DNA from: CAYQMF01 sp964418595
GTDB taxonomy: Bacteria; Planctomycetota; UBA1135; UBA2386
Assembly (NCBI GenBank): GCA_964418595.1
Contig: CAYQMF010000063.1
Location: 1-36,052, forward strand
Direction of reading: 5' to 3'
Length of the DNA: 36,052 nt
The notes under the pieces were generated by a model that saw only the letters and a list, made by a program, of their open reading frames with translations, was not told where the DNA came from and did no database searches. Positions 1 to 12,963 of the stretch are shown one piece after another. Position numbers and translations under genes: made by a program. Position 1 is the stretch's first letter. Each line of letters starts with the position of its first letter.

Positions 1-4127
<4,127 letters not shown>

Positions 4128-4131
<4 letters not shown>

Positions 4132-5858
4132 GCCGCGCGACGCAGCCCCGTGCCGGCGCGCGCCGGCGCCCCTGGGTCGCGGTCGCCGTGGGGCTCGCGC
4201 TCGCGCTTCTCGTCCTGGAGCTCTGCCTGCAGGCCTGGGCGCTCGTCGTCTGGTTCGGGCGCACGCCGCCGCCCGCGCAGGCTCAAGGTGCGCCGGCCAT
4301 CCTCTGCGTCGGCGACTCGTTCACGTTCGGCATCGGCGCGAGTTCGCGCGCGGAGAGCTACCCCTCGCAGCTCGAGCGCCTCCTGCGCGCGGACGGCACG
4401 CACGCCTCCGTGATCAACGAGGGCTGGCCGGGCCAGTCGTCGGCGATCGTGCTGCGTCGCCTCGGCGCCCACCTGCACCGCCACCGACCGCGGCTGGTCT
4501 ACGTGCTCGCGGGCTACAACGACCAGTGGGACACGACGCCGGAGGTGTTCGCCACCGACGCCGAGGATGCCGGGTTTCCCATCCAGTGGCGGACGAGACG
4601 CCTGCTCACACTGCTTCTGAATGCATGGCGAACCCATCCGGCCGACGCCGACGCTCCGTTCGTGGGGCAATGGCACGACCCGGTCGATGGCGCGAGCCTC
4701 GTCATCGAGCGCGACGGACGCCTCTTCGTCGATGGCGCGGAGATGCGCTGGGTCGGCGACGGACCGGGCCGGCTGGCGGTGACCTTCGGGGAACTGCCCG
4801 CGTTCCCGCTCACCTGGCGCCGCGACGGCGCGCGCCTCGTGGCGGCCGCCGACCCCTGGCTGCACACCCTCGAACCCGGCCCGCTGCCGCCGACCTGGCG
4901 CAGCCTCATCGCCGGTCGCGACGCGCTCGCGCGCGGCGCGTGGAGCGACGCCGCGCGCGAGTTCGCGGCCTGCGTCGCCGATGCGGAGTACGAAGCGCCG
5001 GCGCGGAGCGGGCTCGCGCGGGCGCTCGCGCCGACCGATCCCGCCGCCGCCGACGAACAGATCGCCGTGCTGCAACGCCTGCACACCGAGCGTCCCGACG
5101 CGCGCACCGCGAGCGCGCTGGCGAGCGCCCTGCTGGCGCGCGATCGGCGCGACGAGATCGTCGACCTGACGTGTGCGCATCTCGCGCGCACCGGCAGTGG
5201 CCGGGGTCTCTTGGGCGCGTTCCTGCACGTCCTGCCGACCGCGGCGCAGACCACGCGCCTCGTGCAGGCGCTGCGCGGCGCGCTCGCGCACGAACCCGCG
5301 CCGCCGGCGAAGGAGCGCGCCGAGGTGTGGCGCGCGCTCGCCTCGCTCAACGCCGGTGATCCGATGGAGGCAACGCGCTGCCTGCTCGCCGCGGCGAGAC
5401 TCGACGGCGCCATCGGCGACCTGCCCAAGGCGGTCCAGATCAGCGGTGGGCGCGTGAACCGCGCGGTGTGCGAACGCCTCGTCGGCGAGATCGCCACGAC
5501 CCCCGACGAGCGCGACCGGCTGCGCGGGCTCCTCGGCGCGGTGTTCGGCGACGACGACCAGACCTCGACGCCGCTGTTGCGGCACCTTCGCCGCATCATC
5601 GCCCTGTGTCGCGAGCACGCCGCCGAGCCGGTCCTGCTCGACTACCCGCGCGGCGTCACCGCGGTGACCACGGCGCTGCAGCGCTGCGCGAAGGACCTCG
5701 GCGTCGGCACGGTCGCGGTGCAGGCCGCGTTCGAGCATGCGCAGCGGACCGAGCCGGGCACGGTGTTGATCCTGCCCGGCCGCATCCACTGCACCGACGC
5801 GGGCTATGCGCTCATGGCCCGCACCGTGGCGGCGGATGCGCAGCGCCGCCTGCGGTGA
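4128..5858 (+). CDS. Membrane-anchored SGNH/GDSL-hydrolase-like protein
   Basis: The GTG start at 4128 overlaps the preceding TGA as GTGA, with purine-rich AGAAGAA just upstream; an in-frame ATG at 4077 lies inside the upstream gene and is less likely. The product is 576 residues. Residues ~12-14 are arginines, followed by one transmembrane segment (~16-43). The SGNH fold then begins with G-D-S-F (nucleophile candidate S64), a block II Gly in G-W-P-G-Q-S, and block III G-Y-N-D near residue 133. A helical TPR-like insertion fills ~270-470. The fold closes with G-R-I-H-C-T-D-A-G-Y near the C terminus (H554). The Asp of the usual D-x-x-H is replaced by Gly551, so activity is uncertain. SGNH proteins act as esterases or O-acyl hydrolases/transferases; the substrate here is unknown. 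Probably co-expressed with the upstream CAP/toroid protein. Confidence 0.8.
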
Positions 5859-5880
5859 GCGGGCCGAGCGAACCCGGCCA

Positions 5881-7056
5881 TCACGCCTTCCCTACCAGCG
5901 CGCTGGCCGCGCGCCGCGCCTGGAACCACTCGTAGGCCGACAGCCCGCGCATCACTGCGGCGGCCAGCGCCCCCGCGAGCGCGCAGGTGACGATCCAGTC
6001 GTACGCCCATCGCTGCGCGCCGCCGCCCGCACCCCAGTACATCCAGATCGGCACGCCACCGAGGATCGCGCCGAGGATCCCAAACCCGATGCCGCCGCGG
6101 ATCCACGCGCCGGTGAGTGTGCTCGCCGAGGGGCCGGCGTCGCGGACCTGCACGTCGACCTTGCAGATCGCGAGCGGGAAGACCGCGGCGCCGAACTCCG
6201 GACCGAGCAGGAGGTCCGGCGGCGTCTGGTCCGGCGGCGGCGCGCTCTCGGGTTTCCATTGGAACGACCAACGGTACTGGTCCTTGCGCAGGCTGCCGGC
6301 GCGCGTGACGACCACCTGCGCCATCCACGGCAACGGATAGCCCAGGAGGTTCAGGTGCGTCGTCGTGGTGCGGGTGTTGCCCGACTGCGTCACGGTCTGC
6401 GTCTGCACCAGCAGGCTGAGCCGCACGTTCGTCACCACGAGGCTCGCCTTCACCACCGACCCCGGCGTCGGGATGCGACCGGCGCAGGCGACGTTCGGGA
6501 CGATGTCGAGGAGCACCTCGCCCTTGTCGGCCTGCAGCCACTGCGCGAGCATCGCCTGCTCCTTCTGGTGCAGCGCGTTCACCTTGGCGGCAATGCGCTC
6601 GTTCGCGCCGGGCGCGACCTCGTACTGGAACTCGACCTTGGCCTCGTTCAGCCGGTCGTAGAGACGGACGATGCTGTCGAGGTCGACGGCGACGTAGGTG
6701 CCGCCGCCGAGCAGCGCGATGCGCAGCCCGACGCGGCCGGCGCCGTCGAAGAGCAGCGTCGCCTGCTGCACGGCCAGGGGCTTGCGCGGCGCGTCACCCG
6801 ACGCGTCGCCCGCGACGCCGACCCGATCGCCGAGCAGCACCGCGAGGCGAGGGCCGTTCCCTGCCGGATCGAAGAGCTGCACGACGTCCTTGTCGCCAGC
6901 CGTGTCTGCTGGCGAGGCCTCGCCACGCGCCACTGCGATTGCACGCATGCGTGACCCCGCGCGTGCCCTCGCGCGGAGAGCAAGCAAACCTGCCAGGACG
7001 AACAACGTCGCCGCGAACACGAGCAGCGGCATCCCTTGGATCGGAAGTTCATCCAT
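5881..7056 (-). CDS. Integral membrane protein of unknown function
   Basis: 391 residues. The start is the ATG at 7056 because AAGGAG lies 7-8 bases upstream and the preceding gene's TGA is at 7061-7063, leaving 4 bases between them. An N-terminal transmembrane segment (residues ~8-27) is followed by a soluble beta-rich region of ~270 residues and two C-terminal transmembrane segments (a glycine-rich one near 310-335 and another near 345-365). The topology (TM, extracytoplasmic or cytoplasmic domain, two TMs) recalls DUF3592-type proteins, but I cannot assign it to a family. It forms a two-gene unit with the HEAT-like protein upstream and converges on the SGNH gene with a 22-base gap. Function unknown. 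Confidence 0.75.
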   Translation of the reverse strand: MDELPIQGMPLLVFAATLFVLAGLLALRARARAGSRMRAIAVARGEASPADTAGDKDVVQLFDPAGNGPRLAVLLGDRVGVAGDASGDAPRKPLAVQQATLLFDGAGRVGLRIALLGGGTYVAVDLDSIVRLYDRLNEAKVEFQYEVAPGANERIAAKVNALHQKEQAMLAQWLQADKGEVLLDIVPNVACAGRIPTPGSVVKASLVVTNVRLSLLVQTQTVTQSGNTRTTTTHLNLLGYPLPWMAQVVVTRAGSLRKDQYRWSFQWKPESAPPPDQTPPDLLLGPEFGAAVFPLAICKVDVQVRDAGPSASTLTGAWIRGGIGFGILGAILGGVPIWMYWGAGGGAQRWAYDWIVTCALAGALAAAVMRGLSAYEWFQARRAASALVGKA

Positions 7057-7060
7057 CGCG

Positions 7061-8716
7061 TCACTCCTTGCGCTCCTCGCGCCCATCGCCCTGCTTCGCC
7101 GCGGGCCGCGGCGGCAGCGCCGGGGCCGCGACCCCGGTCCGCCCCGCGATCGCCGCGGCGGCCTTGCTCGCCAGCTCGTGGTAGTAGACCTGCTCCTGCG
7201 TCTTGCGCCCCGTCCGCCGCTCCGTGGAGGTGAACATGTACGCGCCCGGATCGTCGGCGTACTTCACGAGCACCGCGTACGCCCCGGCGCCGCCGACCTC
7301 CGCGAGGCAGCGCAGCGCGATCGCCTTGTGGATCCAGAACACCTCCGCCGCACCGCCCGGCGACGCCGCCAGCAGGCGCTCGAGGTTGCGCACGATGTCC
7401 TCCGAGATCTCCGCGCCGTAGCCCTTCAGCGCCCCCTCGTACACGTCGACCTCCCGCACCCAGAAGCTACCCTTCTGGGTGAGGAAGCGGAACAGCGCAT
7501 CCGCGAACTGCGGGCGCGTGAGCCGGCTGCGCAGCTCGCGCGCGCAGAACTTGGCCACCGCCTCGTTCGGCGACGACAGCGCGCGCATGAAGCACAGGTC
7601 GACCTTCTCGTCGCCGCGCACGTCGAGCAGCGCCTGCAGCGCCTCCGCGATCAGGTTGCTCAGGTGGTGGTCCTGGCCGAGGATCGCGCGCGCCTTGGTC
7701 ACGTCTTCGTCCTTGGGCACGGGGTTCTCGGCGCCGGGTTCGCGTCCGGCGAGCGCCTCGGGATGCGTCTTGAAGTACTCCGCCCGCGCGACCACGTTCT
7801 GCGCGAAGGGTCGCATCGAGCCCGACTCCGCGTACTCGTCGATCCGCTTCTCGGTCTCGCCGACCAGCGTCGCGAGCTGCGCCTGCCGCAGCACCCGCGC
7901 GCACAGGTTGGCGACCGCGCGCGAGCGACTCTGGAAGCCCGCCACCAGCCGCGGCACGATCGCCTCGCCGAACCCGAACAGCGCCCGCTGCGCCGCTTTG
8001 TGCCGCTCGCTCGGCCGGAACTCCTCGTCGATCGCGCTCGGCGTGTCCTGCCCCGCTTCTTGGGCGAGCGCCTGGGCGATCAGATGTTCCTCCGTCGGCG
8101 GCGGCGACTCCGCCTCGACACCCGCGAGGATCGCGTCGACGTCCTCGGGCTGCCCGGCGCCCGCCGCGCACACGAGCAGCAGCGCGCCGTAGCGCGCGGT
8201 CGGGTCGGTGACCTTCGCGCTCACCTCGCGCAGGGTCGTGTGTGCGTCGGCGCCGAGCGCCTTGACGAGTTCCACGCACTGCTCGTCCTCGATGCGCGCA
8301 TACAGCGTGAGCAGCGCGTGGAGGTAGTCCTCCCGCAGCGCCGCCCGCCGGCGCAGCAGCACCGGGGTCGCGACGTGCAGCGCCGTCCCCGCCTCCGACG
8401 TCTCCGACCGCGGCGGCGTCACCCCCTCCGCCGCCCGCACGATCTCACGCTGGAACGCCTCGACGACGCGGGGGTCGTTTGGTGCACCCCCCTCGTCGAG
8501 CCACTCCAGCACGTAGGTGCGCTCGTAGACGTCGTACGGCCCCGACAGCTCGTCGAGCTTCGCGAGCCAGCGCTCGATGCGGGTCGTGTGCACCCAGCCG
8601 AGCATCGCCCCGGCGGCGACCGCGGTGACGAGCCACCCTCGCAGGGCGCCGCCGGCGCGGACGACTGGAAGGCGCGGCAGGAGGACGGGAGCGGCCGACG
8701 TTGACGCTTGGGACAT
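7061..8716 (-). CDS. Membrane-anchored HEAT-repeat-like protein
   Basis: 551 residues from ATG 8716 (M-S-Q-A-S-T-S). Upstream in-frame codons exist to 8836 but read like non-coding sequence, so this ATG is preferred; no good ribosome-binding site is seen. One transmembrane helix lies at ~25-43. The rest is an all-helical solenoid with repeated A-V-A-x-F/L-C-A-R-x-L patterns typical of degenerate HEAT/ARM repeats. A C-terminal charged tail ends G-D-G-R-E-E-R-K-E. HEAT solenoids are protein-binding scaffolds, and no catalytic motif is visible. Translation is coupled to the following membrane protein (4-base gap). It is divergent from the nucleotidyltransferase at 8860 across 143 bases, which probably hold promoters for both. 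Confidence 0.75.
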   Translation of the reverse strand: MSQASTSAAPVLLPRLPVVRAGGALRGWLVTAVAAGAMLGWVHTTRIERWLAKLDELSGPYDVYERTYVLEWLDEGGAPNDPRVVEAFQREIVRAAEGVTPPRSETSEAGTALHVATPVLLRRRAALREDYLHALLTLYARIEDEQCVELVKALGADAHTTLREVSAKVTDPTARYGALLLVCAAGAGQPEDVDAILAGVEAESPPPTEEHLIAQALAQEAGQDTPSAIDEEFRPSERHKAAQRALFGFGEAIVPRLVAGFQSRSRAVANLCARVLRQAQLATLVGETEKRIDEYAESGSMRPFAQNVVARAEYFKTHPEALAGREPGAENPVPKDEDVTKARAILGQDHHLSNLIAEALQALLDVRGDEKVDLCFMRALSSPNEAVAKFCARELRSRLTRPQFADALFRFLTQKGSFWVREVDVYEGALKGYGAEISEDIVRNLERLLAASPGGAAEVFWIHKAIALRCLAEVGGAGAYAVLVKYADDPGAYMFTSTERRTGRKTQEQVYYHELASKAAAAIAGRTGVAAPALPPRPAAKQGDGREERKE

Positions 8717-8859
8717 GGGACGACGATCCTCGCGGGCCCGGGGGGTGCGGGTGGAGAGTAGCTGCGGGGGAAGCGCCGCGCCGCGATCGTCGTTCGCGAA
8801 ATCCTCGGCGCGGACTCGCCCCTCTCGACCCACCACAGGCAGGGGCAGAGAATGCGGGC

Positions 8860-9471
8860 GTGATCGACGGCGACCAACGCGCGCGGGCTGCCCTGGAACA
8901 GGCCGGAAGATACTTCATGGGCACCGCGGACGTACAGCTCGCCGCCGACCGGCTGGCGAGGCAGTTGGAGGCGCTGGCGATCCCCTACGCGATCTGCGGC
9001 GGGCTCGCGGTCACGGCGCACGGGCACCGGCGCACGACCATGGACGTCGACGTGCTGCTCACGGCCGATGGCTTGCGACGGTTCAAGGAGGCGGCGCTCG
9101 GGCGCGGCTGGATCGAGGCGTCCGCAGGCAGCCGCAGCGTGCGCGACGTGGAGCACCGCACGAGGGTCGACTTCCTGATCGCGGGATGCGCGCCGGGCGA
9201 CGGAGTGCCACGGGGGGTGCGCTTCCCGGATCCCGCAGGCAACACGGTGACGCTCGACGGCAAGCAGTTCCTCGACCTGCCCCGGCTCGTCGAACTGAAG
9301 CTCGCCAGTGGCCTGTCGGCGCCGGATCGCCCGCGCGACTTCGACGACGTGATCCAGTTGATCCGGGCGAACGCGCTGTCGGCCGGGTTCGCGGCAGGCC
9401 TGCACGCCGAGGTGCGGGCCAAGTACCACGAGCTGTGGGGCTACGCGCAGCGGCGGACCGACGAGGCGTGA
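8860..9471 (+). CDS. Nucleotidyltransferase-fold protein (AbiEii/DUF6036-like)
   Basis: 203 residues from GTG 8860, preceded by AGGGGCAGAG about ten bases upstream. Residues 46-67 carry the minimal nucleotidyltransferase signature: C-G-G-L-A-V-x-x-H-G, then R-R-T-T-M-D-V-D-V-L-L. D62 and D64 are the expected metal ligands. A later L-x-x-L-V-E-L-K segment and R-D-F-D-D-V fit the C-terminal part of this fold. Relatives include AbiEii-type toxins and orphan nucleotidyltransferases of unknown substrate. No antitoxin-like partner is adjacent: the next gene converges (GH5-like, 35-base gap) and the upstream one is divergent. Calling it a toxin would be speculation. A second gene of this broad fold, broken, lies at 17411-18074. 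Confidence 0.75.
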   Translation: MIDGDQRARAALEQAGRYFMGTADVQLAADRLARQLEALAIPYAICGGLAVTAHGHRRTTMDVDVLLTADGLRRFKEAALGRGWIEASAGSRSVRDVEHRTRVDFLIAGCAPGDGVPRGVRFPDPAGNTVTLDGKQFLDLPRLVELKLASGLSAPDRPRDFDDVIQLIRANALSAGFAAGLHAEVRAKYHELWGYAQRRTDEA

Positions 9472-9506
9472 GGACGCGTCCGAGCGAGCCGTGGCCCTTC
9501 CTTCGC

Positions 9507-11039
9507 CTACGCCCGCAGGTCGTGCACCCGGATCATCTGCCAGAGCACGGTGCCCAGCTCCGTGAAGAAGGCGGTGTAGCGCGCCCAGTCGACCCGCGGC
9601 GGGTCGAGCAGGATCCACGGGAGCGCGCCGGTGAACAGGTCGTGCAGCAGGAACCGCTGGAAGTACTCGCTCAGCGTCACCTCCTCCGCCGGCGTGAGCA
9701 GCCCGCGCAGTGGGTCGCCCGTCCGCGTGGCGAGAAGGCCGAGCCCCCACGTGAGCACGTTCTGCAGGAGCACGCGCTGCGTGTTGTAGCCGTCGGTGAT
9801 CACGTTGTCATCCCGCAGCGCCGGCCGGTGCGGCCAGCGCAGGGGGTGCAGATCGCGCACCACCGCGTCCGCTCCGTACCCAGGCCGGAACGGCGCCTCG
9901 ATCTGCCAGCCGCGCTGATCGACCTTTTCGCGCACCACGCCTAGCTGGAACTGCATCACCCCGTCCTGCCGCGCATAGTGCTGCAGCGCCTCGACAGCGG
10001 GCACGTCCCGCACTTCACCATCCGCGAAGACGATCCCAGTCCCATTGTCGAACGGCAGCCAACCCCGCAGGTCGTCGATCACCGCCACCCACGGCATGAA
10101 GCCCACGCCCTCGCGCCGCATCTGGCGGAAGTAGTCCTCGTATCTGGAGAACTGTCCCGGCGACCCACCCTCCGTCGCGAGGATCGGCTTCTTCCGGTCG
10201 GCGATCGGCGGCTCCGCGTGCTTCCGCGCCAGCCGTGTCCACTCCACGATGTTCGCGTCGAACATCCCGTACGGGTGGTACGAGACCACGTCGAGCAGCG
10301 GGTCCGCCACGACGCGGTTCTCGATGAAGTCCGTGTAGGCGGCGAACCCCACCGTGATCCCGTGCGCCGGGTTGGGGTCCGCCTCGCGGATCCAGCGCAT
10401 GTTGGCCGCGAACCAGTCGACCCAAGCCGGGTCGGGCTCGTTCATCACGTCCCAGAGGAAGATCGCGCGCGAGTCCCGCGCCGCTCCGCACACCGCCCGC
10501 ACGTAGTCGGCCGCGCGATGCGCCTCCGCCCACGCGAGGTTGGTGTCGCGGTGCGCCGGGTAGCGCCGCCACCGGTCGATGTCGTCGTGGGGCACCGGCC
10601 CCGGGTCGAGGCCGTACGGGCTGTAGGCGTCCCACAGCACCGGCATGAGGTACATCCGGTGCTTCTCGCACAGCGCCACCAGCTCCAGGAAGCGGTCGAT
10701 GAAGAGGTTGCTGCCCCCAGGCTGCCGTCGCTGCTCCTCGTACTCCCACACCTGCGGCGCCAGGAACACCCGCACCGCGTTGCACCCGAAGCCCTTCAGC
10801 CAGCCGAGCTGGCGATCGACGTCGTCCTTCTGCCAGAACCGCCACGTCGCCGTCGGCGATGCCGAGCCGCGGTAGCTGAGGTGTGGCGGCAGGTCGGGTG
10901 GATGGTCGAACAGGCGCGGGTACACCGGCACGTAGTTGAAGCCGCGCACGTTCGAGTAGTCGGGGCGTAGGTCCTCCCAGTCGGTGTACGGCGATGGTTG
11001 GGACCAGGTCGGCGGCGGCGACTCGTAGGGCCGGAGCAC
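9507..11039 (-). CDS. GH5-like (clan GH-A) glycoside hydrolase
   Basis: 510 residues. The GTG start at 11039 follows the TGA of the preceding gene after one base. A (beta/alpha)8 glycosidase is indicated by N-A-V-R-V-F near the start of the barrel, W-D-V-M-N-E-P-D with acid/base candidate E201, Y-H-P-Y-G around 260, and I-L-A-T-E-G-G with nucleophile candidate E290. The spacing of about 89 residues between the two glutamates fits clan GH-A. There is no signal peptide, unlike most cellulases, so the enzyme is predicted to be cytoplasmic or exported by another route. About 130 C-terminal residues lie beyond the barrel core. It is the last gene of the paralogue-array operon, and coupling to that array is its most unusual feature. 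Substrate not predictable. Confidence 0.85.
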   Translation of the reverse strand: MLRPYESPPPTWSQPSPYTDWEDLRPDYSNVRGFNYVPVYPRLFDHPPDLPPHLSYRGSASPTATWRFWQKDDVDRQLGWLKGFGCNAVRVFLAPQVWEYEEQRRQPGGSNLFIDRFLELVALCEKHRMYLMPVLWDAYSPYGLDPGPVPHDDIDRWRRYPAHRDTNLAWAEAHRAADYVRAVCGAARDSRAIFLWDVMNEPDPAWVDWFAANMRWIREADPNPAHGITVGFAAYTDFIENRVVADPLLDVVSYHPYGMFDANIVEWTRLARKHAEPPIADRKKPILATEGGSPGQFSRYEDYFRQMRREGVGFMPWVAVIDDLRGWLPFDNGTGIVFADGEVRDVPAVEALQHYARQDGVMQFQLGVVREKVDQRGWQIEAPFRPGYGADAVVRDLHPLRWPHRPALRDDNVITDGYNTQRVLLQNVLTWGLGLLATRTGDPLRGLLTPAEEVTLSEYFQRFLLHDLFTGALPWILLDPPRVDWARYTAFFTELGTVLWQMIRVHDLRA

Positions 11040-11040
11040 G

Positions 11041-11499
11041 TCAACGTCCTGCGAACAGCCCGCCCGGCGTCCGCGCCGGGAACTGCATCGCGTCGATTCC
11101 GAGCCGGGTGCGAACGTCGGCGACGGCGGCGTCGAAGCGCGCCTGCTCCTCCGCCGCCACGGCCGACTCGATGGCGAGGTCCCACTCCTCGCGCGAGGCG
11201 TCGTAGGCGACCAGCGCGCTCCCGGTCCAGCCGCCGGGCGCGGTCGCCGCGAACACGAGGCGGGCGTACCGCTTGGGTACTTCGATGTACACGCTGCCCC
11301 GCGTACCGACCGTCAACGCCGGAAACACGTCATCGCTGTTCCACTGCAGACCATCCTCGCTCATGTCGGTCGTGACACCGAGACTGTCCGCGCCGCCGAG
11401 GCTGTACAACTCGAACCACGCCCCGAACGGACGACCTCGGCGGACAGCGAAGGGACCCGCGACGAAGCCGGCAGAACCGACGGTGGCAGTGACACCCAC
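11041..11499 (-). CDS. Array protein with diverged S-x-D-G-x2-W motif and helical tail
   Basis: 152 residues from GTG 11499, which lies 7 bases after the preceding stop; an in-frame ATG at 11550 would overlap the preceding gene by 44 bases and is less likely. The first ~100 residues are beta-rich. They contain M-S-E-D-G-L-Q-W at the position where the neighbours have G-S-N-D-x3-W, then R-Y-A-R-L-V-F, matching the neighbours' W-L-R-V-R-W strand. A predicted amphipathic helix of about 35 residues (E-E-W-D-L-A-I-E-S onwards) and a short basic tail follow; no other member has this. I interpret it as the most diverged paralogue of the array. Function unknown. The GH5-like gene starts one base after its stop. 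Confidence 0.6.
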   Translation of the reverse strand: MGVTATVGSAGFVAGPFAVRRGRPFGAWFELYSLGGADSLGVTTDMSEDGLQWNSDDVFPALTVGTRGSVYIEVPKRYARLVFAATAPGGWTGSALVAYDASREEWDLAIESAVAAEEQARFDAAVADVRTRLGIDAMQFPARTPGGLFAGR

Positions 11500-11506
11500 G
11501 ACGGCG

Positions 11507-11854
11507 TCAGTTGCCGGTGTTGATCGAGGCGCTGAGTAGGAACTTGGCACTCACGCCGGATCCGCGCAGGAAGAAGGCCCGCACGAAGGCGAACCCCTGG
11601 ACCTGCCCCAGCACCGGCACCGCCCCTACCACACCTACATTCTCGCCGCCGGTCGTGTCCGAGACGTCGAACCAAAGCGCCCCATCGTTGCTGCCTTCGA
11701 CGCCCGCTCTCAGGTCACCCGGCGTAGCAGTGCCGATCTGAGTCGTGACCGACACAGATACTCTCAACGCCCCCGCGGTGTCGAGTTGGAAGATCGACAG
11801 TTTCTCCGTTGTGCCGGCGTCAAAGATGAAGTCATTCGCGTTGGCTGATGCCAT
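11507..11854 (-). CDS. Array protein, G-S-N-D-x3-W family (member A)
   Basis: 115 residues. The start is secure: ATG 11854 is preceded by GGAGGG with 9-base spacing. No signal peptide. The N terminus (M-A-S-A-N-A-N-D) matches the two other short-N-terminus members at 13368 and 15119. The core has V-E-G-S-N-D-G-A-L-W (N56, D57, W61) and ends in L-L-S-A-S-I-N-T-G-N, nearly identical to the ends of the members at 13390 and 12964. The pattern is a compact all-beta sandwich. Similar G-S-N-D-G-x-x-W strands occur in discoidin-like domains and in some phage virion proteins; the specific role is unknown. Confidence 0.7.
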   Translation of the reverse strand: MASANANDFIFDAGTTEKLSIFQLDTAGALRVSVSVTTQIGTATPGDLRAGVEGSNDGALWFDVSDTTGGENVGVVGAVPVLGQVQGFAFVRAFFLRGSGVSAKFLLSASINTGN

Positions 11855-11895
11855 GGTCTATTCCCTCCGAATCGTGGGTTTGCCTTTCCTGCGCG

Positions 11896-12954
11896 TCACC
11901 GGAACTCGGTGACCGGGACTTGATCCTGAATCTGGCCGCGGCCGATGCTCGCCCCCAGGCTACCGTCCACCCAATAGGCAGGTGACCATGGAGGAGGCAT
12001 GTCTGCAAGTGGCATCTCTACTCCATTGGTGAGCGTGAGGGGGAGGAGAAGAGGATGACGCCCATCATCCAAACAGTAACCCTGCAAGTGCACTGGGACG
12101 CCAACGAGCAGAGGGTCGTACGCGCCAGCCACCGTGGAGCGTGCGACTGCGCCCGCCGAACTGGTCACCCCGACCCACGAGTGGAAGACCCCGTCCACGT
12201 ACTGAAAAGTGCACAGGAAGGGGTAGAAGCGTGCCACCGCCGTCGACCCAAGGAGGATCGATGTGAGAGCATTGGGACGCAACCCCCCGGCCCAGAACGT
12301 GACGCTCACCTCGCGTCGGCTCCGCGATCCCGCCGACTCGGCCTGTAGCGTGGCGAGCGTATTGTTGAGCGTGTTGTAACAGCCTGTTCCGTGCGCGATC
12401 CCGTACGTGAGGTCTACGTCCCGCAGTTCAGCCTCATCGTTCGCCGTGCCGTTCACCGTTCGCCGGTTCCACTCGTCGTACATGTAGGCGAGGTCGAACG
12501 TCCCGCTGTGGATCCAGGGTTGGTCGAAGGGCAACGTGAAGTCGAAGGATGCGGCTGGGGGTCGCAGCGGCGGAACGGCAACCGCCGGGAAGTTGAACTC
12601 GCGAGACCCGATCACCTCCGTCGGCGTCCCCACGAAGTTGTTGGCGAAGGTCAGCGACCGGTTCGCATACCGACCGTCGCCGATCCAGAGCCGCACCGTG
12701 CAGCCCGCGGCGCGACTTGCCTCCAGGGGATGTTGTCGCCAGCTCAGTTGCGAAATGGTCATCGGCGGCACGTCCGTGTGCATCATCAGCCTTCGCCCAT
12801 CCGTCCAACCGAGAGTGTGTGCGTTGCCCCGCCCCGCCGCCCAGCGGTCGCGAAACGCAGCGGGCGAGACCGCGACTTGTTGGGCCGCTGCGGTTCCGGC
12901 GACGGCAAACGAAGCCAGGAGAACCGAGAGTAAGGTGCTCGTAGTGAACTTCAT
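11896..12954 (-). CDS. Secreted protein of unknown function inside the paralogue array
   Basis: 352 residues from ATG 12954, nine bases after the preceding stop. A clear signal peptide (M-K-F-T-T-S-T-L-L-S, hydrophobic core, T-A-A-A-Q cleavage near residue 25) marks it as the only classically secreted product of the operon. The mature part is beta-rich with repeated F-x-F-x-L-P and S-x-x-F-A-N-N-F segments. Near the C terminus lies D-P-L-L-V-G-V-P-V-H-L-Q-G followed by L-T-N-G-V-E, a module also present in the beta-helix protein at 25043-26185. It resembles uncharacterised exported planctomycete proteins. Its position between two G-S-N-D-x3-W genes suggests that it works with them outside the cytoplasm, or that it was inserted into the array. 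Confidence 0.7.
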   Translation of the reverse strand: MKFTTSTLLSVLLASFAVAGTAAAQQVAVSPAAFRDRWAAGRGNAHTLGWTDGRRLMMHTDVPPMTISQLSWRQHPLEASRAAGCTVRLWIGDGRYANRSLTFANNFVGTPTEVIGSREFNFPAVAVPPLRPPAASFDFTLPFDQPWIHSGTFDLAYMYDEWNRRTVNGTANDEAELRDVDLTYGIAHGTGCYNTLNNTLATLQAESAGSRSRREVSVTFWAGGLRPNALTSILLGSTAVARFYPFLCTFQYVDGVFHSWVGVTSSAGAVARSTVAGAYDPLLVGVPVHLQGYCLDDGRHPLLLPLTLTNGVEMPLADMPPPWSPAYWVDGSLGASIGRGQIQDQVPVTEFR

Positions 12955-12963
12955 GATCGCCTG

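Noticed and set aside
9471..9507. GGACGCGTCC palindrome between convergent genes as a terminator
   Set aside because: Only 10 bp with no loop and no U-tract; chance is likely in sequence of this GC content.
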